Shown here in pieces: positions 1 to 8,526 of a stretch of 64,000 nt of DNA (position 1 is the stretch's first letter; every line of letters begins with the position of its first letter). The position numbers and the translations under genes were made by a program. The notes under the pieces are model-generated. The model was not told the DNA's origin, ran no database searches, and was given only the letters and a program-made list of their open reading frames with translations. Location: NCBI RefSeq assembly GCF_005576615.1, contig NZ_CP040330.1, forward strand, positions 2,666,001 to 2,730,000, read 5' to 3'. The DNA comes from Natrinema versiforme (GTDB lineage: Archaea; Halobacteriota; Halobacteria; Halobacteriales; Natrialbaceae).

Positions 1-278
1 ACGCGCTGTCGTTGCGTGGACGTGAGGTCTTCGACAGTCGTCTCGTGCTCCCACGCCGCGACCTGCTCTGCGACATCGCGCATGCGTACGGCTCCGTCAG
101 TCCCTTGGAGATACCGGAGGACCATCCGTCGGCGTTCGTTTTGCAGGAGATGAAAGATTTCGTCCTTCGAAAACGCGGGCTCCTCCGAGGGACTATCAGC
201 CGTCTCATCTGCGCCCTGAGCGTCGTCGTTCACACCCTGCTCGTCCTGCTCTTCAGAGCTGATATGTTTCGCTTTCAT
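1..278 (-). CDS. DUF7344-type winged-helix regulator, 5' part
   Basis: The N-terminal 92 codons of a minus-strand gene that runs off the left edge of the window. The start is the ATG at 276-278. Residues 1-37 are an acidic disordered leader. After it comes a helix-rich segment (FSKDEIFHLLQNERRRMVL, then RYLQ and VRMRDVAEQVAAWE) typical of the haloarchaeal DUF7344 helix-turn-helix family of predicted transcription regulators. An AT-rich TATA-like stretch at about 305-315 (ATTTATTACCC on the minus strand) lies about 30 bases before the ATG, so the transcript is probably leaderless. The family call rests on recognising the conserved N-terminal pattern; the C-terminal part is not visible and the target genes are unknown. 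Confidence 0.75.
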   Translation of the reverse strand, partial: MKAKHISSEEQDEQGVNDDAQGADETADSPSEEPAFSKDEIFHLLQNERRRMVLRYLQGTDGAVRMRDVAEQVAAWEHETTVEDLTSTQRQR

Positions 279-621
279 TGCGCCAATTCCCCCTATTCAG
301 AAGAGGGTAATAAATGGTAGAAACCGTATACCTGAGACATACACAGTTTACGTGTTTTCATAGTATGTGATTTCTTTTTTCGCGATTTTAAAACCCAGAT
401 ATTCTCGATAATAGGGCCTGATATCAGGATCTGGAATATCGGGCAGGGGCTTTATTTCGAGTGATTACGCTGCACGTATTTCAAAACATCATCCCGAATT
501 TCGATTCGTTCACGGTTCTATGACAGTCACAAATAACCGAAAGCTATGTACTCGTATTCTGTGTCGAGTTCGTTATAGTTCCGCGTCAGACGGCCGTCGG
601 ACCGACCGGGTGGATCGGGGC
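279..621. other. AT-rich intergenic region
   Basis: No gene is visible. The stretch from about 300 to 560 is much richer in A+T than the rest of the window. It lies between two outward-facing genes: the DUF7344 regulator on minus and the DUF1616 gene on plus. It carries a perfect 12-bp palindrome, CCTGATATCAGG, at 417-428 and several T/A runs that could be basal promoter elements. Confidence 0.6.
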
Positions 622-640
622 TTATCGTGGCGATAATAAA
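622..640 (+). promoter_or_regulatory. Promoter and putative operator of the DUF1616 gene
   Basis: TTATCG-TGG-CGATAA (622-636) is a perfect 6-bp inverted repeat that runs into the TATA-like GATAATAAA (632-640). The ATG at 668 is about 30 bases further on, the usual spacing for a leaderless or nearly leaderless haloarchaeal transcript. A protein bound to the repeat would block TBP. The repeat is seen directly; the operator role is inference. Confidence 0.5.
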
Positions 641-667
641 CCGCTCTTCCCCCCTACTGACGACGCA

Positions 668-1657
668 ATGAGCGACACCAACTGGTGGTTTGTCGATCAA
701 GCACTCGTCATTGCGGTCACTGGCGCGCTCACGCTCGGGATTCTTTCAGGGATCGGCGGCGTCGGACGAATAGCTCTGACGGTTCCGCTCGTCCTCTTTC
801 TTCCCGGGTATGCGCTCGTCTCGGCCCTCTTTCCGGACGAACCGAACGACGAGTACCAGTCCTTCGACGACGAGAAAACCGGGCTCGGAAATCCGTTGCT
901 AGTCAGTGGCGGACTCGAGTCGATCGAGCGAGCGGTCCTGTCAGTCGTATCCAGTGTCGCGGTCGTTCCAGCGGTTACCCTTTTTTCGACCGCGACCCCT
1001 AGGGGCATAGCCCTCGAACCGGTACTCTCCGCGCTCGCGGTGCTCACCGTACTCCTCGCACTCGCCGCGATCGGCGCTCGCTACCGCTGTCCGCCCGATC
1101 GGCGGTTCGTTCCCGCGCTCCCGTCCGGGTCCCCGTTCTTCGCTCCCGGGCGGCCCAGCCCCTATCAGCGGGTCAGTTGTCGTCCGTACAACGTGGCTAT
1201 CGCCGCCGGGCTGCTCCTGTTGGTCATGAGCGGTGGCTTCGCCCTCGCGAACCCGCCACAGCACGACGGGTTCACGGAGGTCTCGGTCGAAACGGAGAAC
1301 GTCTCCGGCGAGACCCAAACGATGTACGACTCGACATACAGCGCGGGAGAGCGCCACGAACTGAACGCGACGATCACGAATCAGGAACACGAGGAACGGA
1401 CCTACACGACCGTCGTGATGCTCGAGCGGGTGAGCGACGACGGGGACGACCTAACCGTCCACGAGTCGACTGAGATGGACAGACGGACGGCGACGGTTGC
1501 CGACGGGGAGTCGCGACAACAGACCCTCGAGATCACGCCGTCGATGCGAGGGGACGATCTCCGGCTGACGCTGTTGCTCTACAACGGCGAGGCGCCGGCA
1601 GAGCCGACGACAGAGTCCGCCTATCGCACGATGCACCTGCCGATCGAGGTGGAATAG
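668..1657 (+). CDS. DUF1616 domain membrane protein
   Basis: A 329-residue membrane protein. It has about four N-terminal membrane segments in two pairs (roughly 10-55 and 90-135) with the LFLPGYALVSALFP signature of DUF1616, a further segment near 175-195, and a C-terminal extracytoplasmic beta-rich domain (about 196-329) with several N-x-S/T sites. DUF1616 proteins are common in haloarchaeal glycosylation and surface-polysaccharide loci, but no activity is established. The stop codon TAG is followed directly by the ATG of the next gene, so the two form an operon. It faces a minus-strand glycan operon, which supports a cell-envelope role by context only. Confidence 0.85.
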   Translation: MSDTNWWFVDQALVIAVTGALTLGILSGIGGVGRIALTVPLVLFLPGYALVSALFPDEPNDEYQSFDDEKTGLGNPLLVSGGLESIERAVLSVVSSVAVVPAVTLFSTATPRGIALEPVLSALAVLTVLLALAAIGARYRCPPDRRFVPALPSGSPFFAPGRPSPYQRVSCRPYNVAIAAGLLLLVMSGGFALANPPQHDGFTEVSVETENVSGETQTMYDSTYSAGERHELNATITNQEHEERTYTTVVMLERVSDDGDDLTVHESTEMDRRTATVADGESRQQTLEITPSMRGDDLRLTLLLYNGEAPAEPTTESAYRTMHLPIEVE

Positions 1658-2236
1658 ATGTGGCCGTGGGAGCACCTCGCGTTCGCGTACGTCCTGTACT
1701 CGCTGACGACGAACGTGGTGTTCCGGCGGTCGCCGTCGGCCGGCGAGACGATCGCCATCGCCGTCGGCTCGCAGTTCCCGGACCTCCTCGACAAGCCACT
1801 CGCCTGGACGATCGGGATCACGGAGACCGGCTACTCGGTCGGCCACTCGATCTTCGTCGCGCCGTTCATCTGTCTCGCGGCGTACGCAGTGGCCGCTCGG
1901 CTGGGCAACCGAACGCTCGCGAGCGCCTTCTCGGTCGCGTTGGTCTCACACCCGATTGCCGACATTCTCAACCGAGTTCTCAGGGGTGAAGTGGTCGACC
2001 CTCGGATCGTCCTCTGGCCGATTGCGTCGCCGCCTGTGGGCTCTCAAAGCGGTTTCATCGACCATTTCAGGCGGTACTTCTTTCGGTACGTCCACCACCT
2101 CCTCACCGACGGGCTGACGCCACAGGTCGCGTTCCAGTCCCTGCTGGGACTGTCCGTCGTCGCGATCTGGCTGTTCGACGGTGCGCCGGTCGCGGCCGAT
2201 CTCTGGCGAGCGTGGCGCGACCGAAGCCGGCAGTGA
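1658..2236 (+). CDS. DUF457-like (YdjM-type) membrane-bound metal-dependent hydrolase homologue
   Basis: A 192-residue polytopic protein starting on the base after the stop of the DUF1616 gene. It opens with WPWEHLAFAYVLYSL and contains GSQFPDLLDKP and GHSIF, the His/Asp pattern of the DUF457/YdjM family, which is annotated as membrane-bound metal-dependent hydrolase. A second His/Asp patch (HPIADILNR) lies near residue 105 and FRRYFFRYVHHLL near 140. Homologues often sit next to DUF1616 and glycosyltransferase genes in haloarchaea. The substrate is unknown. Confident as a gene and family; the hydrolase activity is by annotation tradition only. Confidence 0.8.
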   Translation: MWPWEHLAFAYVLYSLTTNVVFRRSPSAGETIAIAVGSQFPDLLDKPLAWTIGITETGYSVGHSIFVAPFICLAAYAVAARLGNRTLASAFSVALVSHPIADILNRVLRGEVVDPRIVLWPIASPPVGSQSGFIDHFRRYFFRYVHHLLTDGLTPQVAFQSLLGLSVVAIWLFDGAPVAADLWRAWRDRSRQ

Positions 2237-2605
2237 CCGGCGAGTAGCCAGTAGTCGGAGACGGCACGGCGGCTCGAGGCGACGAGCCGTAACGCGAATC
2301 ACAGCGCATCGACGTTTCGACGCTCGAGCCGTTGAGTAGTAGTCATCGCATCGAACGAACGACAGTGATCGCTCCGTTCTCGGCCTCGAGAGATCATCCG
2401 ATCGGGAGGACCAGCCGACCGGGAGGACGACGATCACGGCAGAGGCGACTACGGATGATCGGTCGCATCGACTGGCTAAACCATCGTTCCCGACAGCGGG
2501 TCGGGGACTGGGACCCTCGAGGTCACTCGTCGTAGACGGATGGGCCACAGTGAATCGAAACGAAACTCGAGCGGCGTCGCAGAGGATGGCGAGAGGGGAG
2601 TTCCG
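2237..2605. other. Intergenic region between convergent genes
   Basis: This 369-base gap separates the plus-strand DUF457-like gene from the 3' end of the minus-strand glycan operon. I see no convincing gene: the open frames are Arg/Ser-rich and look like shadows. No clear terminator hairpin was found. Confidence 0.5.
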
Positions 2606-4582
2606 TCAGTTCCCTGCCGGAGAGGGCGTACACATCGTCACGTCTCCGTTCGTGTAGACCGTGCCCTGCTCCGGTCGGCAGAGTTGCGTCCGAGAGAGCT
2701 GTTCGACCCGCGCGTTCCCGTCGGCGTCCGTGACGTACGTCGCGTCGGTCGATTGCTCGGATCGATAGACCGTGTACCCGTGGTCTGCGACACCGCCCTC
2801 GGGAACCGTCGCGGTCGTCGTGGACGGATACGCGCCGGTCCGGCTGAACAGCGTCTGATACGGGTGGTCGGTGTGGAGTTGCTGGTCGGGACGGATCTCG
2901 TCGCCGTCCGGCGAGCCGGTCAGCGCGGCGATCGACTCGGCCGCGGCGAGTTCCGACTCGTCGTAGGCGAGTCGCTCGTGTTGATCCGAAAAGACCGGAT
3001 TATCGGCGTTGCTCTCGACGGCGAGGATCATCGCGCCCGGATAGACGAGCACGACCAGCAACAGGACGGAGACGACGAGCGCCGGCGTCAGGCTGCCCCG
3101 TAGCGTCCGTACCCCGATCGCACCGAGGACGGCCATCGGCGCGTAGAGGAACGCGAACCAGCGCGTCGGGATGAAGTTCCGGATGCCGAACATCGGCAAC
3201 CCGAGGACGAACACGAGCATGAAGGCCGCCGCCAGCAGGAGGGTGAACACCGACTGCTCGGCGCGTCGCCTGTGGACGACGTACAGACAGCCGACGAACG
3301 TGACCCCGAGCAGAAACAGGAAGCCGAGGGTATCGACGTAGGGGACGATCTGCTCGACCAGCGTCGGTGTGGTCTCCGCTCCCGCTTCGGCCGCCTCGGC
3401 GGAGCCGCCCGCCGTGTTGAGGAATCCGGCGCTCTCCTCGATCGTCTCGCCGAGATACAACAGGACCGTCTCGAGGAACGAGCCCTCGCCGTACGGCGTC
3501 AGTGACCAGACGAATATCGTCAGCCCGGCGTTGAAGACGACGAGGCCGACGAGGTTGACCGGCTTTTTCGTCCGGAAGACGCTCGTGTCGAGTCGCGTGA
3601 GCCCGAACGGCCCGATCACGAACAGGACCTGCGCGACGAACGCCGCGAGCAACAGGACGAGCATAATGAACGTCGACACCTGATGGGTGAGGATCACGGC
3701 GACGCTCAACAGGAGGAGTAGCGAGAAGTCCCGGATGGTGTACTCGATTCGCATCACCCGGATCAGGGCGTACAGCATCGCGAGGAAGAAGACGAGCCCC
3801 AAACTCGTGGGGATGAGATGCACCCCCCACCGCGCGACGTGGCTCCCGAAGGCGTAGAACGCGGTCGCCAGCACCGCCCAGCGCGTCGAGACGAGCAGGT
3901 TCGTGGTCGCGTAGATCAGCAGGACCGACAGCGGCATCACGAGTCCGACGGAGAGATACAGCGCGGTGCGGATCGGGACGTCGTACAGCAGCGACGAGGC
4001 GGCGACCAGCAGGTGATAGAACGGCGAGCCGTAGTGTTTGTCGTGCGAGATCGCGCTCAGCGACCCGTCCGAGAGGATCGACTCGACGAAGGAGTGGTGG
4101 GTCCAGATGTCGATCCCGATGTACCCCGGCGTCGCGTACAGCGCGGTAAACCGGAAGACGAAGGCGAAACAGACGATCTGGAGGAGCAACAGCCCGGGGT
4201 GAAGATCGTGGTCGCTCGCGAAGATGATCTGCCCGATAACAAGGGTCCCGACAACGCTCGCCAGCCCGAAAAAGAGGGGCGTTCGCGCCCCCTGTACGAC
4301 CGTCAGGGCCACGAGCCCGGCGAGTCCGGCCAGCACGACGCTCGGCAGCGCCATCGATACCGCAGACGGAAGCGTCGGGAACGCCCCCGCGTCGTCGCCC
4401 TGATACAGGGAGAGCAGATACAGCGCACAGGCGGTGCCGAGGACGACCGGCACGGTCTCGAGGTAGATCTGCGACGAGAGCAGTCGCAACGGGAGCAACA
4501 CCGCTGCGAGCAGGAACCCGCCGATCGCAGCGACGGTGTCGAGTCGCAGCGGCCGCAGCTCCGACAGCGATCTATACGTCAT
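2606..4582 (-). CDS. GT-C-like polytopic membrane protein
   Basis: A 658-residue protein with about 12 or more hydrophobic segments filling residues 15-540, then a C-terminal soluble domain of about 100 residues that ends in a CRPEQGT...TMCTP cysteine pair. A conserved-looking loop, IGIDIWTHHSF then HDKHYGSPFYH, sits after an early membrane segment. That is where GT-C glycosyltransferases carry catalytic acidic residues, so it may be a polyprenyl-phosphate-sugar-dependent glycosyltransferase or a glycan-assembly membrane protein. The ATG at 4582 was chosen because it overlaps the end of the upstream glycosyltransferase gene by 11 bases; the longer open frame gives a Ser/Thr-rich tail read out of that gene. 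It is the last gene of the operon. Confidence 0.75.
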   Translation of the reverse strand: MTYRSLSELRPLRLDTVAAIGGFLLAAVLLPLRLLSSQIYLETVPVVLGTACALYLLSLYQGDDAGAFPTLPSAVSMALPSVVLAGLAGLVALTVVQGARTPLFFGLASVVGTLVIGQIIFASDHDLHPGLLLLQIVCFAFVFRFTALYATPGYIGIDIWTHHSFVESILSDGSLSAISHDKHYGSPFYHLLVAASSLLYDVPIRTALYLSVGLVMPLSVLLIYATTNLLVSTRWAVLATAFYAFGSHVARWGVHLIPTSLGLVFFLAMLYALIRVMRIEYTIRDFSLLLLLSVAVILTHQVSTFIMLVLLLAAFVAQVLFVIGPFGLTRLDTSVFRTKKPVNLVGLVVFNAGLTIFVWSLTPYGEGSFLETVLLYLGETIEESAGFLNTAGGSAEAAEAGAETTPTLVEQIVPYVDTLGFLFLLGVTFVGCLYVVHRRRAEQSVFTLLLAAAFMLVFVLGLPMFGIRNFIPTRWFAFLYAPMAVLGAIGVRTLRGSLTPALVVSVLLLVVLVYPGAMILAVESNADNPVFSDQHERLAYDESELAAAESIAALTGSPDGDEIRPDQQLHTDHPYQTLFSRTGAYPSTTTATVPEGGVADHGYTVYRSEQSTDATYVTDADGNARVEQLSRTQLCRPEQGTVYTNGDVTMCTPSPAGN

Positions 4583-5534
4583 GGCTGACCCCCGTCGGGT
4601 AACCCGTTCCGTCGTCCCGGTCCAGTACGCGGCGGTAGAGTCCGTGCAGGCGGTCGCCGAGCGAGTCGACGGAGAGTCCGTCGATCGACTCGCGGCCATC
4701 GGATCGACCGCCGTTTTCGACGGCCCGCTCGAGGCCGCCGAGGAGGGCACCGTCGTTGTCGCTGACGACGCAGTTGCTCACGCCGCGGATCGTCTCGCCG
4801 ACGAAGCCGACGTCGGTCGAGACGACCGGTAGGTTACACGCGGCGGCCTCCTTGACCACCATCGGGCCGCTCTCGCGCCGTGACGTGACGAGTAGGGCAT
4901 CGCTCGCGTTCATGTAGTAGGGCATCTGGGCGTGATCGACGCCGGAGACCGTTCGCAGTTCGATGTCGGCGTCGGCCCGCTCGACGAGCCGTTGCGCCCG
5001 CGGATAGTCCTTGACCGATCGGGTCCTGTCGTAGGGAAAGAGCGCGATCGGTCGGTCGGTCTCCCAGCCGACCTGCTCGCGCGCTTGCGCCCGCGACATC
5101 GGTCGGAACAGGTCGGTGTCGACGCCGAAGGGAATCAGTTCGTGCTCGGTCTCGAGGTCGCGGGACATCGTCCGGCTCGGAACGATCGCGGCGTCCGCTC
5201 GGCGGGCGCCGTACCGACTGCACGACCGCAGCCACGACCGGTCGCTCATGAGGTCCGTCCCCCACAGAGTCAACACTACCGGACGGGTCGGTTGGGCGAG
5301 CGCGAAGGGCGCGACGAGGCCGTAGTTCGCGTGGACGAGGTCGTACGACCCCGAGCGGACCTCCGAGACGATGTCGGGGTAAAACCGCGCGTAATTCGTC
5401 GGCGTCCGGCCCGAATCGCCCTCGTGTTCGCCGGGGACCTCGAGGACCGTACAGTCGACGCCGCGGTCCTCGAGAGCCGAGACCTGCTGTTCGAAAAACG
5501 GTCGCGACGAGGTGACCAGTTGCAGTACCTTCAT
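4572..5534 (-). CDS. GT-B (GT4-like) glycosyltransferase
   Basis: A 320-residue cytoplasmic glycosyltransferase. The N-terminal Rossmann half starts MKVLQLVTSSRPFFEQQV. The C-terminal half carries the E-x7-E nucleotide-sugar motif (ESGPMVVKE) followed by NLPVVSTDVGFVGE, typical of GT4 retaining enzymes. FGVDTDLFRP is the usual inter-domain segment. Only two bases separate its ATG (5534) from the stop of the DUF354 gene, and its 3' end overlaps the GT-C-like gene. It probably adds one sugar to a lipid-linked glycan on the cytoplasmic face. Donor and acceptor cannot be read from sequence. The open frame extends upstream far into the DUF354 gene but is Arg-rich there, so the ATG at 5534 is used. 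Confidence 0.88.
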   Translation of the reverse strand: MKVLQLVTSSRPFFEQQVSALEDRGVDCTVLEVPGEHEGDSGRTPTNYARFYPDIVSEVRSGSYDLVHANYGLVAPFALAQPTRPVVLTLWGTDLMSDRSWLRSCSRYGARRADAAIVPSRTMSRDLETEHELIPFGVDTDLFRPMSRAQAREQVGWETDRPIALFPYDRTRSVKDYPRAQRLVERADADIELRTVSGVDHAQMPYYMNASDALLVTSRRESGPMVVKEAAACNLPVVSTDVGFVGETIRGVSNCVVSDNDGALLGGLERAVENGGRSDGRESIDGLSVDSLGDRLHGLYRRVLDRDDGTGYPTGVSHDV

Positions 5535-5536
5535 GA

Positions 5537-6604
5537 TTAGCCCGGATTCGCTGCGGGAGCGGAGCGCTCCGACGTGCGCGCCTGCGCGAGCGTCTCGATC
5601 TGTCGAACGACGAGATCCGTGACGTCGATCCGGTCGGCGAGCAGGCGCTCGCGACGGCGCTCCCACGTGTCGGCCGGCTCCTCGACGATCGAGACCGCCT
5701 GCTCGAGCCCGCGGGTATGTCTCGTCTCGCCGGCGTACTCGAAGAGCAGGCCGTACTCCTCCTCGAGTTCCGTCGTGTAGCCCAGCGAGAGCGGGTTGAC
5801 GTAGACCGCCGGCGTGCCGAGCACGGCGGCCTCCGCCGCGGTCGTCGCCCCTTCGCTCAGGACGACGTCCGCGTGGGCGAGCAGATCGTGCATTCGGTCC
5901 GGCGCGGTCTCGAACTGATAGGATTCGAGGTCGTCCGGCGGCTCCCCCTCTGCCGTGAGCAGGACCCGCAGCCCCGCGTCCTCGAGTCGGTCGACGACCT
6001 CGCGGGGGTCGTCGAACCCGCCGTGACCCACGTCGTGGGAGGCGTCCCAGCTGCTGAGTCGGACGACGGTGAACGAGTCCTCGGGAGCCACGCCGACCGC
6101 CTCGAGCACCGACGGATCGGGCTCGAACCGATCGGGGTGGAGATAGGCGAGTTCGTGATAGCCCGGATACGTCACGTGTTTCGAGCCGATTTCGTCGCGG
6201 TAACACGCGGGCGTGCAGATCACGTCCGCGAAGGGGTAGCCGAGTCGCGTGATGAGCGTCGCGTGTTCGGTGTCGTAGAAGACGAGGCTCTTCGTGCGCA
6301 GCACCGACGCGACGTGGGCGGCGGCGACGCCGCCGATGGCCGTGATCACGTCCGGATCGATCCGCCGCGCCCGCCGCAGCAGTCGCATCTCGTAGGTCGC
6401 CTGCACCGCCGCCAACGAGACCAGCGAGTCCGACTCGCCGGCCAGTACCTCGTGGTCGATGTCGTAGGCCTCGAGCAACTGGACGGCGACGCCACTCTCG
6501 CGAGCGAAGACGTGGACCTCGTGGCCCGCGGCTTCCAGTTCCGCGATCGGATGGCGGAAGAAGTGGACGTGGCCGGGGTGCTGGATCGTGATCATCACGC
6601 GCAT
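5537..6604 (-). CDS. DUF354 family protein (GT-B / epimerase-like fold)
   Basis: A 355-residue protein beginning MRVMITIQHPGHVHFFRHPI, the hallmark of DUF354. This archaeal family has the GT-B fold shared by UDP-GlcNAc 2-epimerases and MurG-type transferases. VLSEGATTAAEAAVLGTPAV near residue 250 matches the nucleotide-sugar binding loop of that fold. Its ATG lies inside the last codons of the small upstream ORF (10-base overlap), and its stop is two bases before the next ATG, so translation is probably coupled. The reaction is unknown. Beside a nucleotide-sugar dehydrogenase and two predicted glycosyltransferases, amino-sugar handling or transfer is the likely role. Confidence 0.85.
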   Translation of the reverse strand: MRVMITIQHPGHVHFFRHPIAELEAAGHEVHVFARESGVAVQLLEAYDIDHEVLAGESDSLVSLAAVQATYEMRLLRRARRIDPDVITAIGGVAAAHVASVLRTKSLVFYDTEHATLITRLGYPFADVICTPACYRDEIGSKHVTYPGYHELAYLHPDRFEPDPSVLEAVGVAPEDSFTVVRLSSWDASHDVGHGGFDDPREVVDRLEDAGLRVLLTAEGEPPDDLESYQFETAPDRMHDLLAHADVVLSEGATTAAEAAVLGTPAVYVNPLSLGYTTELEEEYGLLFEYAGETRHTRGLEQAVSIVEEPADTWERRRERLLADRIDVTDLVVRQIETLAQARTSERSAPAANPG

Positions 6605-6777
6605 CGTCGATCCGCCTCCGTGACCGACCGGTCGGCCGAGGCACTGCTCGTCTCTGCTTCTGCGTCCGGCTTCGACTCCGAACCCGATCCCGGCTCTGAA
6701 CCCGAACCAGACGGCGCTCGAGTCCCCGCTCGGGTCGGCACCGGTGTCTCGTCGGAGGACTGGCGCTGGTCTCGCAT
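6595..6777 (-). CDS. Small Ser/Gly/Glu-rich protein in the glycan operon
   Basis: A 60-codon ORF (MRDQRQSSDETPVPTRAG..., ending DRRCA) rich in Ser, Gly, Glu and Asp and probably disordered. Support for a real gene: its ATG lies 4 bases after the stop of the nucleotide-sugar dehydrogenase; GGAGGT sits about 10 bases before the ATG; its stop overlaps the DUF354 start by 10 bases. It could be a coupling ORF whose translation delivers ribosomes to DUF354 rather than a functional protein. No homologue is recognised. A longer version starting at 6810 would overlap the dehydrogenase end and lacks that ribosome site. Confidence 0.5.
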   Translation of the reverse strand: MRDQRQSSDETPVPTRAGTRAPSGSGSEPGSGSESKPDAEAETSSASADRSVTEADRRCA

Positions 6778-6781
6778 CGCT

Positions 6782-8179
6782 TCACAACCTCCGGTAGACG
6801 AGTCCCGCATCGGCGGCCGCGTCCGCCTCGACCGCGCCCGTCACGTCGATCAGTGCGGGGTCGTCCGCGAGTTCGCCCGCCACGGCCTCGAGATCCAGTT
6901 GCTCGAACTCCGCGTGGGGCGTCGCGAGCAGGACCGCGTCGAACCCCTCGAACGAGAGCCGTTCCTGAACGTCGATATCGAACGACTCGCGGGCCGCGTC
7001 GTCGTCGGCGAACGGGTCGAATCCCTCGATGTCGATGTCGTACTCCCGGAGTTCGTCGATGACGGTGCCGATCTTCGAGCTACGGATATCACCGACGCCC
7101 GGTTTGTACGACAGTCCCAACACCAGCACGCGACTGTCGCGGAGCGTCTTGTGACACTGGTTGAGCGCCTTGATCGTCAGCTCGGCGACGTGGTCGGGCA
7201 CCGACTCGTTGACCTGCCGGCTCGTCTGCATGAGTTCGGGGTCGAACCCCTCCTGGGCCGACCGGTACGCGAAGAAGTACGGGTCGACCGGGATGCAGTG
7301 ACCGCCGACCAGTCCCGGCCGGTAGTCGTGGAAGTTCCACTTCGTGCCCGCGGCCTCGAGGACTGCCTGTCCGTCGACATCCATGTGGTCGAGGGCCATC
7401 GAGAGTTCGTTGACGAACGCGATGTTGAGATCGCGCTGGGCGTTCTCGACGACCTTGCAAGCCTCGGCGACCTCGATCGAGGGGGCGCGATGGACGCCCG
7501 CGTCGACGACCGACTCGTACAGCGTCGCCACGTCCTCGAGGACGGTCTCGTTCTGTGCGCTGACGACCTTGACGACGTCCTCGAGGCCGTGTTCCTCGTC
7601 GCCCGGCGTGGCGCGCTCCGGGGAGTAGCCGACGAAGAAGTCCTCGCCCGCGGTCAGCCCGGACGCGTCCTCGAGCGCCGGAACGAGGACCTCGCGGGTC
7701 GACCCCGGGTAGACCGTCGACTCGAGGACGACGGTCGTTCCGGGGTCCATCTTCGAGCCGACGGTGGTCGCCGCGCTCTCGACGTAGCCGAGGTCCGGTC
7801 GATCGTCGTCGTCGATCGGCGTCGGCACGGCGACGATGACGTAATCGGCCTCACCGATCTCGGCCGCGTCGGTCGTATACGAGATGTCACCGTCCTGGAT
7901 CGCCTCGTCGGAGAGGTCACCGGTCGTGTCGACCCCGTCCTGGAGTCGACCGACCGTCACGTCGTCGACGTCGTAGCCGATCACGCGGTAGTTCGACTGT
8001 GCGAACCCGACCGCGAGCGGGAGCCCGACGTATCCCAATCCGACGACACAAATCGTCGCCGCACGCGTCGATTGGGTCTCCGTGTGCTCGAGGGCGGTTC
8101 CGCCGCCCGCGTCCCGTGCGTGCTGGTCGCTCTCTCGATCGTCCGTTCGCTTCTCCGTGTCGCTGATTATCGTGGTCAT
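6782..8179 (-). CDS. Nucleotide-sugar dehydrogenase (WbpO/TviB-type UDP-GlcNAc/GalNAc 6-dehydrogenase family)
   Basis: A 465-residue NAD-dependent enzyme that oxidises the C6 hydroxyl of a UDP-sugar to a carboxylate. The Rossmann motif ICVVGLGYVGLPLAVGFA starts near residue 43. STVYPGSTREV and AEACKVVENAQRDLNIAF (near 240) are the family's substrate-binding segments, and Cys295 in GGHCIPVDPYF is the catalytic thiol. The pattern is closer to the WbpO/TviB (UDP-HexNAc) branch than to UDP-glucose dehydrogenase, but specificity cannot be fixed from sequence. The first 40 residues are a polar extension absent from many homologues. First gene of the minus-strand glycan operon; the product would be a uronic acid donor for the downstream glycosyltransferases. 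Confidence 0.9.
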   Translation of the reverse strand: MTTIISDTEKRTDDRESDQHARDAGGGTALEHTETQSTRAATICVVGLGYVGLPLAVGFAQSNYRVIGYDVDDVTVGRLQDGVDTTGDLSDEAIQDGDISYTTDAAEIGEADYVIVAVPTPIDDDDRPDLGYVESAATTVGSKMDPGTTVVLESTVYPGSTREVLVPALEDASGLTAGEDFFVGYSPERATPGDEEHGLEDVVKVVSAQNETVLEDVATLYESVVDAGVHRAPSIEVAEACKVVENAQRDLNIAFVNELSMALDHMDVDGQAVLEAAGTKWNFHDYRPGLVGGHCIPVDPYFFAYRSAQEGFDPELMQTSRQVNESVPDHVAELTIKALNQCHKTLRDSRVLVLGLSYKPGVGDIRSSKIGTVIDELREYDIDIEGFDPFADDDAARESFDIDVQERLSFEGFDAVLLATPHAEFEQLDLEAVAGELADDPALIDVTGAVEADAAADAGLVYRRL

Positions 8180-8526
8180 GGGTGAGACGTTGTCGTGTTC
8201 CCGTCACACGACCGCGTGCGACGGTGACGTTGGTGCACCCGCGATCGGCGGGGGCATTCCGTGAACGCAGCAAGTCGTCGTCGGGGGTTTACTATAGCTC
8301 GGATAAACGGATGCGAGAGCGACAACGAGCGGAACCCGCCGGTCGGGAACGCTACCGGCGGCTCTGGCGGACCGGGGGCCGGCCACCGCCGCGATCGCTT
8401 AGAACGTTGTTAAACACACCTGTACTGCTCTATAATGAAGGGGGCGCGGGTCGGATCACCGATGCGGTCGGCGAGTCCACGCGATCGTGGCTCGGTCACG
8501 CACCGACTGCAGCAGACACGCGAACC
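8180..8526. promoter_or_regulatory. Divergent promoter region, dehydrogenase / HTH gene
   Basis: A 347-base gap between divergent genes. CTATAGTAAA on the minus strand (about 8287-8296) could serve the glycan operon with a leader of roughly 80 bases. On plus, CTATAAT at 8430-8436 could serve the HTH gene with a leader near 65 bases. A leader that long is unusual for haloarchaea, so other starts remain possible. Confidence 0.4.

Noticed and set aside
4582-4750. Upstream start for the GT-C-like gene at 4750
   Set aside because: It would add 56 Ser/Thr-rich residues read antisense-like out of the glycosyltransferase gene, with no membrane-protein character.
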